From NCBI GenBank assembly GCA_000349905.1, contig KB722759.1:268803-332802 (forward strand): DNA of 64,000 nucleotides, read 5' to 3'. The DNA comes from Volvariella volvacea V23. Its lineage: Eukaryota; Basidiomycota; Agaricomycetes; Agaricales; Pluteaceae. How positions within the stretch are numbered: the first letter of the stretch is position 1; every line of letters begins with the position of its first letter. The translations under genes and the position numbers were made by a program. The notes below the pieces were generated by a model. It was not told the DNA's origin, did not search any database, and saw nothing but the letters and a program-made list of their open reading frames with translations. Below are positions 22,339 through 33,577 of the stretch, piece by piece.

Positions 22339-23863
22339 ATGCTTGGATTCAATGTGTGCGTGTTTGCGGTGTCGTCACGTTTTATGCTGTTAGGCTCTGG
22401 TGGCTTACGCTCTTCTTCCGGATTGGGCTGTGGACTCTTAGAAGAGTGGGGGACGGCGGCCGCCCACGCATCAGCCCTACGGTACGATTTGGCAATATCG
22501 GGTTCACGAAGCAGCCGCGACCGCTGCGGCACGTACACCGACCACGAACACCATCACCACCGCCGCCGGCGCCGCCATCCAATCACCCACAGGAAAACGA
22601 ACGACAGCTGGATGTAGAGGGGTTTACAGAGGACGACTGGGAAGCGCTGCAGTTGAGCATTGTGATGGAGGAGAGCAGACGGGACGCTGCTGGCCGTGGT
22701 GGGGATAGAACTGGGGTTGAGGCCGGTGCTAGTAGTGATGCAGGCGCGAGCACGGGCACGGGCGCTAGCGCTCGAGATCCACCCGAACAAGCGCCGCCAC
22801 CGCCATACGGCGCTCTAGATCTGGGCGGCTGGTACGACGACGACGACGACGACGACGCCCCTCCCCGCCATCTAGGGATTGAAGCCGGGATCGAAGCGCA
22901 GAGAACGTTCGGGTGCGGAATCTGCCTTGATCGCCATTCGTCTGAGGACGTTGCGGAGGTCGATCCGTGCGGCCATGAGTTTTGTAGGGATTGCTTGAGG
23001 AGCTATGTGTCGACCCAGATTGGGAGCAGGAGGTTCCCGATCGTGTGTCCGTTGTGCTCGACGGAGAGAGATGCGGGTCAAGCTGGAGGTGAGTATTGTT
23101 GCTGATGTTACCTTATCCGTTGTTCCCCACCTAATCACGAGCGTCGCGCGTTTTAGAAGTCTCTGAGCTTCTCATTGAGATGCTTGGCATACCAGAACAC
23201 GAGTTTGCGATATACTCAGAACTACAACTCAGCCAGTTCTCCGTTCAGGTGCATTGTCGAAGGTAAACCTTTCTCCCACCCAGTTATTTTCCTCGCCTTG
23301 ACGTCTATACAGGTGTGGGAATACAGTCAACATGGACCGTGAAGAGTTTACTCAGAACAAAGTCCTGGAATGCCCTCTACCACAATGCCAATATAAATGG
23401 TGCAAGAATTGTAATCGGGCTCTGGGGTTTGAACGCGAGTGTAACAACTGTGATGGGACGAGGGACCTGGAAATATTGGCGGCGAGTCAAGGGTGGAAGA
23501 GGTGTCCAGGTGCGTCGGAGAAATAAGGATAGGAAGCCTGCATTGATCTGACCTTGGGTGCAAGGCTGCTCCACTGTAGTTCAGAAGAATGAGGGATGCA
23601 ACCATATGACCGTGAGTCAAGCTGTCTTCGTGAAATAGGACTGAGTTTCTGATCCAAACCTGCATGCCTTCAGTGCATCACGCCTGGTTGTAATGTGTAG
23701 GCTCCCACTTTTTGTCGTTCTTATTTCGCCGCTAATGTGCGATACGTTCAGACATTTTTGCTACGTCTGTGGACAGCAAATCATCCGAGGCTACGGCGGT
23801 AGCACTGAGGTCCAGGGCGCAGTGCGGAGGCACTACTCTGGATTTTTCTCCTGTCGTCAGTAA
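22339..23863 (+). CDS. RBR-type (RING-IBR-RING) E3 ubiquitin ligase
   Basis: The exons read through to a stop at 23863: first exon to 23088, then 23157-23262, 23313-23509, 23565-23611, 23674-23696 and 23752-23863, all with matching phase. RING1 is CGICLDRHSSEDVAEVD followed by CGHEFCRDCLRSYV and VCPLC. The IBR follows (CGNTVNMDREEF, CPLPQCQYKWCKNC). RING2/Rcat is WKRCPGCSTVVQKNEGCNHM, TC, HFCYVCGQQ; the cysteine of EGCNHM is at the position of the ubiquitin-accepting catalytic residue. RBR ligases pass ubiquitin through this thioester. Upstream of RING1 lies an acidic region with FTEDDWEALQLSIVMEESR (UIM-like spacing) and a run of seven aspartates. The N-terminus is unsettled: the frame is open upstream without an ATG, so a short first exon is needed (ATG at 22339 is one choice). 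A hydrophobic segment (LWWLTLFFRIGLW) may be a membrane anchor. Confidence 0.85.
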
Positions 23864-24944
23864 ACGTCTGTAACCCTGACTGACGCGGAGGTCTGATTGC
23901 CACTTTTCTTGTTTGGCTCGTGCTCGCAGGTTCGAGGTGATTGCATCTTGTATCTTAGTGTGCCTTGTGATTTGTATTCGAGAATTGATGTGCCTTCCCC
24001 AAAATCTGCTTGACGATTTGGATTTTCCCCAACTGAGAAGATAGTAGATTATTAATTGGTTCCCCGATATAATCGGGAAAGGTAGGACTTCGTCATTGTC
24101 GATCCCTTGTTACGCCTATTGAAATCACATGCAACAAATGACAGCGAACCCTGTCTCGTCCATTGAAGATTAGAAACGAAGACCTGGTTTAAGTAGTAGA
24201 GGGCAGACGTGCTGCGTTAGAGCCTGGCCAAATATCTCAGAGCACATCCCCTCAGCGCTCGTTCTGGCTCTTCGGCGCGAAAGTCAATGTGCGAGGGCTT
24301 TCGATTGCAACCCTTTAATGGATCCTTCACCATTGATAAGGTCTATTGGCACCGGGTCGGGAAAGAGATAACCGACAATCACCTTCAATACCTCCGCAAC
24401 TGTCAACCATCGTTACAAGACCGTCAGCTCGTCAGCTCGCTGAGTAAGTTGGCGGATGCGGCTGGCTGGCAAGCAGCGCGCAACCCGGAGGAACGCGTCA
24501 CCAAAGGCCCAGCAAAGCACTTACCAGAGTGCTTGGCAAATATGCGGCACGTATAGTTTGACCGAAATTTAATTTTGCGTAGAAAAACACTGGTGACCTG
24601 AGAGAATTATGATTTTTGGAACTTGGAGGACTCTATAGCAGTGCGCACGGTAGGGTTTGTGAGGCGTTGCTAGATCGTCAGTTTTTGAAGCTTAAGCTGG
24701 CAATAACTCAGTTCTTCTATTTCTTATATGCCTACCTTTGCTCGACGTCGCTTCGACTGTCAGGGTTGCGATGAACACCCGAGCTGATAAGTGCTGACAT
24801 AAGCAGGTTGCACGTGTTTAACGCACCGGTTTTCCCAGTCCCGCCCCAACGCACTGCGGCAGGTCGCCCCCCAACTCCTACTTACGCGTTTGAGCGTCAT
24901 AAGACGAAACGACGAGGACAGCCTCGACGAATAAATACCCAAGA
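23864..24944. other. intergenic
   Basis: About 1.1 kb. An 89-codon plus-strand ORF at 24287-24556 has no recognisable motif. The last ~200 nt probably hold the promoter of the thioesterase gene. Confidence 0.4.
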
Positions 24945-26394
24945 ATGGCTCAAACAGCGCTCACCCGTCTTCCTGCCTCACAGCAACTGCAACGGTTGTC
25001 TGCTTTGCTACGACCTCTGCTACCGCTTTCGATCGGCACCATGCACACTGTTCTTTCGTGGGCTCCAGTTTTGGCGAAATATCTGTTGTATTTGCTATTC
25101 CTAATTAACCTCAAATCCTGGCCGCTGGTCTGGCATTGTGAGTCTATCTTCTGTAGTGCGCTTCTATTCGTTCTGATATGCTTCGCAGTCCGTGTATTCC
25201 GACCCGTTTTCCAAATCCGGATTTCGTACCGCCTGCTTCGCTTGAGGATATTCCTCAAATCAAAGAAGGAACAAGAACTCGAAGAAGACAAATGGCTCGA
25301 GTCTATCTCACCTATTGGCGAAAACCCCCTGGCCATGAGCACCACATTCTACACTCGCGTCAGTACGTGGCAGGTCCTCCCTTCACGACAGATAAGCCGT
25401 CCTGAATTGCTCGTCCAGCCATCGACGATAGCGATTTCAATGGCCATTTGTCCAACTCAAGCTACGCAAAGGTGCGACCACCACCCTCTTCAGCGCCGGC
25501 GCTGCATGTGTTGATACTTATCATTACTCACATTCCCACAGACTCTAGACTCGGCGCGTTTCAAAGCCGGTCTTGCCATGTTTCCCCAATTCTTCCGCGC
25601 GGGTGGTTGGATGGCCTTGGCAGGTTGGTCAATTATCTCACCCTCGAGCGCTGTGGGCTTATCACAAGTCAGGCACACACTACAGCTTCCTCCGCGAGAT
25701 ACCTATGTTTGCCCAATATGAGGTCAGAGTTTCGGTTGGTGGTTGGGATCAGAAGTGGGTGAGTCCGTCTCGTGACCAATCGCGTCGTGATGAATCTGAA
25801 CGGCATTAGATATACATTGTGTCGAGGTTCGTTACCAAGAAGAAGCGAAGGTCGAAGGAAACAACGAAGACGACGCCCAATGGTCTCATCGCCACCGCAC
25901 CTGCCACCGACGCCAACTCTGTTTCCCTAACACCCGCTATGGCTCCTACCCCCTCCGGTATTGAACAAGATAACACTGCAAAGACACTAGATGCCGTCGT
26001 CGCTGAACTCCTGGCTGAGGTCAAAGAAGAGGACGACGAGATCTTGAACACCGTAGCCGTATCTCAAGTATGTTGCAAGATAGGGAGAATCACGGTCCCG
26101 CCAGCCATCGCCCTAGCTTGCAACGGTTTCTCCGTCCCTGCTAAATCAGGCCCCGTCTATTCTCGTCAGAACGCACCGCCGAGTTGGGGTGTTGCCAAGA
26201 CTATCCTCTCGAAACCACATGGCGGAAGTATGCGCAAGCTCCATAATTTTATGAAGAGTGGGTGGAAGGAGGTTCCTGAGGGCCAGAGATGGTGGGAGGA
26301 CGCACTGGGAGGCGTGATAGAAGAGAGACGCCAGAGGAACTTGGTTATCCTTGATACATTGAGGAAAGGAATGACGGGAGCGAAGGGTGTATAG
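24945..26394 (+). CDS. THEM6-like hot-dog thioesterase family protein
   Basis: Six exons: 24945-25137, 25189-25362, 25419-25471, 25542-25623, 25673-25758 and 25810-26394. Introns are 49-70 nt with GT-AG ends and consistent phase, giving 390 residues. The N-terminus carries a hydrophobic segment (KYLLYLLFLINLKSWPL), as in THEM6 proteins, which are single-pass membrane proteins. The hot-dog domain follows: FYTRVTIDDSDFNGHLSNSS, then YAKTLDSARFKAGL, FFRAGGWMALAGG, THYSFLREIPMFAQYEVRV and GGWDQKWIYIVSRFVT. D-x-D-F-N-G-H-L-S-N matches the 4HBT_2 active-site aspartate region. The C-terminal half is an acidic linker and a basic helical tail specific to fungi. Substrate is unknown; acyl-CoA or acyl-lipid hydrolysis is the family expectation. 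Confidence 0.85.
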
Positions 26395-26827
26395 ACATTG
26401 AGTTGTTGATCTGATATGCTGATTCTGAGGCGAGTTGTAATGATACCCTAGATAAACTAATCTTAACGACGGGTTTTTGTTCGCTGCTAAGATCAACATG
26501 GTGCAGTCGCGGTGGAAGACAAAAAGACTTTGTGCTTGGGCCACTTGATTTGTGCCTCTTTCGGAAGCGTGAGAAACATCGATGCCTCAGTGGCATTGGC
26601 ATTGCCTAAGGTCCCTCATTCTGGTGACCTTTACGCCGCTTGCATGACTACGGGCCACGTTGAGCACAGCCCGTTGGGGGGAGATGAACGTGCCCCCGCG
26701 CCTCATCAACACCGTTCCAGGATATATACACCATAACCCATATTTCCTTCGTTCACCCCGAAGTTTCCACTTCCTTCTTACCACCTACTTCACTACTACT
26801 AAGTTCATCCTCAGCCGTCTCCGAGTT
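26395..26827. promoter_or_regulatory. intergenic with TATA box for 26828 gene
   Basis: atatata at 26722-26728, about 100 nt before the ATG at 26828, followed by a CT-rich stretch (tttccttcgttcacccc). No coding potential otherwise. Confidence 0.4.
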
Positions 26828-27379
26828 ATGGCCACTTTGCTGGCCACAATGTGGGACCACACCCACTTTGTCCTCACCTACCTGACTAGTCTGATTGTGG
26901 CTTTCCTCGCTGGGGTGTTTGTGCGCTCTCTCTGGACCACGATCCGCTCAGATGTCGAACCATGCGACCATCGCCATCCCTCCCGTCATGCGTACCAGCA
27001 CGCCGAATGGGAAGGTGATCCTCCAAAGTACCTGGAAAAGTGGGCTACTGGGACGATTATCCTCGACTCTCGAAGCGTCGACTTTAGGGTTCTGGAATCT
27101 ATCGGTCACGGCTGCAAGTGTGTGCTTCCGCTCGGGGACGACTTGTACTTTACGGCGCTCGAGGGGAACCCGTTTGATGCTGTCGGATATGCCACTCTAC
27201 ACTGGAATGGAGAGCGGTACATCGTCAAGTTCTTTGGATCGGCAAACGAGTCATCAAAGTTGTCTGAAGAGGACTCTTGTTTCATCTCTGAAGTGACGGA
27301 AGAGGAAGAGAGCGAAAGCATCGTACCATCCTCTGCGGCGACTACGTTAGTAGCCCTCGAGGACATCCCGTTTGGCTAG
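26828..27379 (+). CDS. single-pass membrane protein of unknown function
   Basis: Starts MATLLATMWDHTHFVLTYLT. Residues about 13-37 form a clear transmembrane segment (FVLTYLTSLIVAFLAGVF) followed by VRSLWTTIRSD. The remainder is soluble: KYLEKWATGTIILDSRSVDF, CKCVLPLGDDLYFTALEG, YATLHWNGERYIVKFFGS, then an acidic Ser/Glu tail. The ORF stops at a tag that overlaps a perfect donor (ta|gtgagt at 27379). This suggests the gene continues into the long ORF from 27442, but no acceptor joins the two frames cleanly: the in-phase choices recreate a stop. It is either a separate short gene or a gene with a frame error around 27380-27545. Confidence 0.45.
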   Translation: MATLLATMWDHTHFVLTYLTSLIVAFLAGVFVRSLWTTIRSDVEPCDHRHPSRHAYQHAEWEGDPPKYLEKWATGTIILDSRSVDFRVLESIGHGCKCVLPLGDDLYFTALEGNPFDAVGYATLHWNGERYIVKFFGSANESSKLSEEDSCFISEVTEEEESESIVPSSAATTLVALEDIPFG

Positions 27380-27441
27380 TGAGTTTTATTGCGGGCTCGT
27401 CATGCTTGCTAGTTGCTGATGGGTCATGCTAAAGCTCCCCA

Positions 27442-29164
27442 GTGAGAGCTCATTTCCAATATCGCGGTCCGCTTCAACGAATCGAGGAGGAGCGGCCCGT
27501 CAGGTTATTGGCCCCTCCCAAGGCGAATCTCAAGGGTAACAGACTCCAGCATGATGCAACCACTTCCAAAGGCAAAGGCAAGGCCACTGTGCAAGCCCCT
27601 GACATGTCACCAGAATCCAGTTACAGCCAGGAGTCGTACGAGGATCGAAATGGACACGACGAACTCTTCAGGCGTCAACTTGAAGAAAGTCAAAGGAATT
27701 CAGCTGCAAAGTCGCTCTCGACCCACGAGTCCACCTACGATTCCGTTAAAGACCCTGTGGAGGAAGAGAAGGCAGAGCTTTCCTTTTTGTTCTCGGATGG
27801 GTCCGATTCTGCGAGTCCTGAAATGTCTCCGGCCGATACAGTCTCTGAACTTGGTGATTCGGACGGCATTGCCAACCTTGACAGTCACTTCTTGGAACAC
27901 TTTGAACAAGACGACCACAAGCAGGTACCCTCCACCGTCGAGAGACAAAGGGATCCTACTCGGCTTTCATTCGACCTCGAAGCTCAGTGTATCCTAAGCC
28001 CTGCAGCCGAACCACTGAATAGCGAGCATTTCATCGTTGAAACAGAATCATTGTCGTCAGGACTGGATACCGATCATGCTACAAGTTCGTATTCAGGAGA
28101 AACTCCGATCTCTGCTTGGAAGGGAAAAGAGCGAGCTCTCGAAACGCCAGGGCACGGATTGTCTCCCCTCCCCCCACTCGCGTCAGAGGTTCAAGGAAAG
28201 TTCAATTCGGATTATTGGGGCACGGAACACATGAGCAAGACGACGAGCTTTAACGGATGGAGATTCGATCCATTTCGAGACGACAGTCCATCCTTCGTTG
28301 ACCCTGGACCCTCTCATCGCCATCTCAATGCCAACTACTACGTGAAGCCCTGTACCGCGATGGATCAACCTATACCTGGCCCTTCGAACACGGCAAGGCA
28401 ACGCGAAGGAGAAACGTTGTGGCTTCCCGAGTATCGCCCTATGACTGAATCTCCGGTTCCCTTGTTCCCGTACGACACTTTGCTGAAACTCGACGAGTTG
28501 TGTTGCAGTCTTGACGAGGAATCCAAATCCCTCAAACCTGGACTCAAAGAGAGCAAGCGAATCATCTTTGGACGTATCGTCTACGAAATGGGCCTGCAGC
28601 TCTTACAGCTCGATGCATGGATCCAAGAAGACGAACCGAAAGCTCCCCCTACCCCACTCGAATACCACACTTCTTCAGGCTTGGAACAAGCACGAATGCA
28701 CCCAGAGGAGAAAGAACGCTTGGCGCAGAGTTTGCTTGCACAAATTGCATCAGAAGCTCAGGATGCTGACACTCACCCGATGCTTGGGACCAGGAATCAG
28801 AGACGCCTTCCGACTGTGTCCGATCGTCACGAGGGGAGTTGGGACGAATCGAGAGGCGTAATAGGTGACAGGTTCACCGATAAATGGCCAACACCCCCGC
28901 CGACGGTCTTGCAGCACCCACTACATGATCTCTTGAATCTACCCCTAATATCTCGAGCTCCATCACCACCTATTGACCAGGACAGGTATTTTCATTGGTA
29001 CCTTGAGGATATGAAGGTGAGTGAATACACGACCACGGTGATTTTTCGCAACTGACGATTGGGGTGATTCTTAGCGGATCGTTCAACCAAAGCCCTACAG
29101 GTATCACAACTACCAAACATTCCTAAAGATGTTCAATAACAACCACGTTGGGATGCTTTGGTGA
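27442..29164 (+). CDS. unrecognised disordered protein, probable continuation of 26828 gene
   Basis: Open from about 27442 to 29016, followed by a 58-nt GT-AG intron (29017-29074) and a 30-codon last exon ending LKMFNNNHVGMLW at 29164. The frame has no ATG before MSPESSYSQESYED at 27604, consistent with it being an internal exon. Composition is acidic and Ser/Pro-rich (FLFSDGSDSASPEMSPAD, SAWKGKERALETPG). A helical, better-ordered part comes near the end (LLKLDELCCSLDEESKSLKP, RIIFGRIVYEMGLQLLQLDA). I do not recognise a family. Codon use and length make chance openness unlikely. Confidence 0.5.
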
Positions 29165-31057
29165 TGGACATTGTCTTTCATGTGGAAGCGCGGAGCCGAG
29201 CCATATACCCAAGAACACACTATGCACTATCTCCAATTAAGGGACGATTTTCGAGCAACCTACTCTACATTCTCACTTTGATACGAAATGACACGAAATG
29301 TGTGATGACCCTTGTACAAAGTTCATGGTTCTTCATAATGTAATATATGCGATTCAACGAGATTGCCCCGACAATGGTGGTCTAATGAGACGAGAACAAG
29401 AAATCCGGAAATTGGTCGTTATATAAACCTCCAAGGAGTTCGAAGGCGGTGGCAGAACACCCACAGTCAAGGCCACATCAGATATCGACCATGCAGTGTA
29501 GGAGTAATGTGATGCTACTCAGGTCTGAATGAAGCCTGAGAGAGACGCCGCAACCATGAGGGGGACTGACACCTGGCCCAGAAGGCGAAACTCAGGGCTC
29601 TCTTCGAGTCCCACAGTAGCCTGGTGCGATAATCGCACTGATGCAGGTGCAAGGCTCGAAGGAGTAAGGTTTTAAGATTGCTGGCACCCACAAGCGACAC
29701 AACCGATTGGTTTTCTCGCCGCCGTGATGGATGCTCCAAGCACCCTCAAACTGATTGACAATTTATTTACAATCAGACGCAGGCGATTTGAAGCATGACT
29801 TGACAAGCGGACTAACCCCATAAGCGAAATTAACGCACACACGCATGTACTAATAAAGAACGTTTCTTCATCAACGCTTCGTCGGTTTATCGATGGGAAC
29901 CGGCCGCAGGTGCTCAAGTTGACGTTGAAATCGATTTGAGTTTGGCCGAATGCAGTTTAGTCGGGGTGGCTGGCCGTTTATCTCCGTTTGCGAGAACGAC
30001 GTTTCCCCACCTTCTATATCGTATTAATGCTAGACCTTTGAAATGGGCCCTTCTGATGCCCCGTGTAACAGACATCTAGTGTGAACGATACCAAGCAGAA
30101 CTGAAGCCAAAGCCTGAAGAATATATCGGCATCCCTTTTTCCAATGTTTTTCCGTTTACCCTGTCGCCTTCTCTGTAGTTTCTTCGGTCTTTTACCAACT
30201 CTCTTTACGATATTGCCTCATACTAACTGTAGCCGTTCAATCGCATCATGATTGGCTGCAAGCGAAGCTCTAATCCCGTCCATCTTCGATTCCGCCGACG
30301 TTTTTTCGTCGGTTCAGTGGCTGTGAACTACCTCCTCTCAGGTAGTCATTGCCATTGCCGTAATCAAGCCGAAATTGCTCATTACCCAGGAGATGTCAGA
30401 CGAGAGAAGCCTAAAATCCACATTGGCGCAAACGTGCTACGTGGACTATTTCGTACCGAGCACCGCTCGGCAGAACAGATCGACGATCTACTTTGACTCA
30501 ATGATTTCAGGCGTTTAAACTGCCATCCACTTTGTCGGGTCTTATTCTATTCATGGCAATACCAATGTTAATTCTTCGCTTGTCAAGGCTTGAAAATACT
30601 CATTAATGTAGTACCCCATGCACTGCGTGTGTACCGCTCTCACGGCGGGTGTACTCTGAGAGTCGAACGCAGAAAGTATAATTTATTGGCCGCATGGACA
30701 CTCATACCCAGCATCAAAGCATAGGCTTGACCTATTATCCTCTTCGCAAAGCCAAGTATTGTGGGTCTCCCATGAATACCTGGTAGTTCCAACAACCAAA
30801 GCCGTGGGACCAAATCATAACAATTCGTAAGAACTACAAACCGGTTCAATTCAATATCAAAAGAGTCTTCAGATCGAACCGCAGAAATACGGCGTCGCAG
30901 ATGGGGAAGTCATACATATATCGAAGATTTTGCGAGATTATGGACTACCAAGGTCCGCCTTTCCGTGTACCCATACAGCTTTGCTTTAATTCTTCGGAAA
31001 ATATCACCGCTGCTGGCATTATCCTCGGCGCCACTTTCGTAACTTTTTCGAGGTTGT
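29165..31057. other. intergenic, nothing recognised
   Basis: About 1.9 kb with only short ORFs (for example 30248-30496 plus, 82 codons) and no recognisable motif or repeat. Confidence 0.4.
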
Positions 31058-32639
31058 TTAGGCTTCTTTCTGTGATGCCTCCATGTCCATGAGATAATCT
31101 ACATCCTCGTCCATAGCATTCATGTAGTCCTCTGACAAGGGGACACCCTTCCATTTGCTTCCTGATTTCCCAAGTGGATGTGTACGTGGCTTGAGGTTGA
31201 TTTGTGGGCCCCCCGAGTGTACCTGCCGAATGCTCTTGGACAGCTCAAATGGCAAGATCAATGGAACTCACTTTCCCTTGCTGCTGTGACTTCTCTTCGC
31301 TGGGTTTATGCGGGAGATCACCCCTAGGAGGATGTCCTTGGGGCGACGACCCGGGCTGCTTAGATGTGCCAGCCTGTGCACCCCCTGAACCACTTAAGGA
31401 GTCGTTCTCGCTTCCTAGCTCCATACGAGGCTGAGCACCGGACACGGGAGCAAGGAACGGAATAGGTGCTGCAACTAATCAATGTCACAATCTGCATTGG
31501 AGGCACGGAATAGTGTCTCACGTGAGCCCACGCTAAGTCCTGGACCATTTCTGACACTGTGGGAGTGTTGCTCATCGCGGAGAATACGAGTAGACGTATG
31601 TTCATGAGTAGGGACTCTTGGTCCTTCTGAATAAGGCAGTCGAGCTACAAAGCCCACTAAGTATCCTGAGTTTGCTGAACTGAACATCAAGATACCTTCA
31701 TCAGTTGCTGGACCTCGCCTCATGGAACCTGCATCCTTCTGCTGCTCTGCTTGGGGCTCTGGTGGTTAACTATGGACAATCTTCATTGACAAATACACTC
31801 ACCCGCCGCACGGTGCACTGCCGACTCTTCCTCTCGCGGGAATGCGGGCACTATGACGGCTCCTTCACGTCGTAATGCCTTAATTCTAGCATCCGCCTCG
31901 CCTCCCTTCATTGGCAAACCTAGTGTAATCGTGCATCAGTGTATCAATCCTTGTCAATAATGGAAGTTTACCATGCTCTGACTTCTCCATAATCGCTCCT
32001 CGCGGAGAATATTCAGGATCGGCACTAGGGCGGTACTGCGCCTCCGTGTGAGTACCGTACCGTGGTGCAAGATCATCCAAGACTGTCGAAGCGTTGGAGG
32101 GATTGAATGGCGCTATATTCTTAGCAGAAGGACCCTTTGGAGTCGTAGTTCGTTCCTCTTCTGCCACTGAGCCGACGTTGCGAGGGCCTTGCTGAACTCT
32201 TTCGCCCTCTGCCGGACTCGGCCCAGCTAATGGAAAGGTAAGATAAACACGCGGGCGTTTATATGGTATACTCACGGAATGAAGATAGAAGAGGTCCAGG
32301 AAATACCCTCCAAGATGCATCGCTAAATCGCTTAAAGGCATGTTTGATACTCTCCATTGCCGGAAGACGATTCTTGACGTGTCTCATGAAGTTTGCGAGT
32401 TGCTCTGTATTAGCTGGGCTTGTCAACGTAGTTTTCTCAGCAACTCCTGGGGGATTTTCTAATTTCTGTTGATTACTTGCGGGGAACGCTCCCGGAAAAT
32501 CCAAACCTGAGTATTCGAGCTTAGCTGATTGATATTGGAACCACAAGAAAACATGTATACCGTGTGACGATTGTTGGCGCGACGCATTGGAAAAATCTGG
32601 CCTCCCACTTGTACCAGGAAAGTCGGTTGGCGTATCCAT
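31058..32639 (-). CDS. multi-exon protein of unknown function
   Basis: A chain of minus-strand exons separated by short introns. It starts at an ATG at 32639 (MDTPTDFPGTSGRPDFSNAS). It continues with SGLDFPGAFPASNQQKLENP, LANFMRHVKNRLPAMESIKH, AGPSPAEGERVQQGPRNVGS, STVLDDLAPRYGTHTEAQYR, then MRRGPATDEGILMFSSANSG and MSGAQPRMELGSENDSLSGS. It ends VPLSEDYMNAMDEDVDYLMD with a stop at 31058. One intron near 31221-31269 (gtgagt...gcag, 49 nt) is clear; the others are plausible but not proven. Apart from one amphipathic helix (residues about 60-85) the protein is polar and disordered, with an acidic C-terminus. No domain recognised. Confidence 0.4.
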
Positions 32640-33577
32640 GTTGTGATGGTACTGAGAGACTGCACTGGGATGGACCCAACTTGCCTCTGCAGTGAAACAG
32701 ATCACCTATGACGTCATTCGAGGAGGCGTGGAGGTTCCTGATCAACAAGGACAAATATGGCCTTAATTACCGACACACCGCCAGCCTCGATTTCCCCATT
32801 TAGGCATAAACGAGGTATTTCGATGACCGCCGCTCATTAGGAATTAGTCGCGAACAAGGTCCTTGTAATATGCAAAAGAACTGGGCGGCGCCGAAGAGGT
32901 GGAGCGCAATAAAAGGAGGCCATTGGTTAGCCAACATCCTACACCTAGGCCGGTTCTCACCGGGGACTCTCCCTGCATCGACTTAATTAGATATTTGAAA
33001 GTTCATATCGCAGGGATCATCAGCACACGTCCCGTCATGTCACCAGTTAAGCTATTTGAAAACCGGACAGCAACTTTCCGGCCCTTGCGTTCTCAGCCGT
33101 TTTTTCCAGCGCGCAAGGAGTGGCACTCCGAGAGTGAAATGCGCACACGGTCTTGCACGCATGCCGAGCCAAATTAGACCATATGACGCATGGCACATTC
33201 GAAAGAAGCTGTCAGCCATTTTTGATCAGTGAGATGGAGGCGTTTAGATATTCATGGTGCACAGTGCGGAGCCCTGACCTAACGCTCAAAGAAGATTAAA
33301 GTTAGCACGCACCCCGAGTCGGAATACCAGGGTGGGACCGGGAGTGGGAACGCCCCTCAACATGACTTCTGTCGACCTTAAATTTGGGAGGATGCCAGCA
33401 CGGCTCAAGCTCGTCATCACCAATTCACCGAACAAAACCCACTGCAAAGGCCCAATATGATTTGAAGAATCGTAGGTAGTACAAGACGTGTCCTTGAAAG
33501 ACTTGCGTAAGCTTTATCACTCGATCAGAAGACAGCTAGCGCTAAGGTTAATTGGCTTCGGTCGGCGCAACGTTGCG
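32640..33577. other. intergenic
   Basis: Spacer between the start of the 31058-32639 gene and the 3' end of DML1. No supportable feature. Confidence 0.4.
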
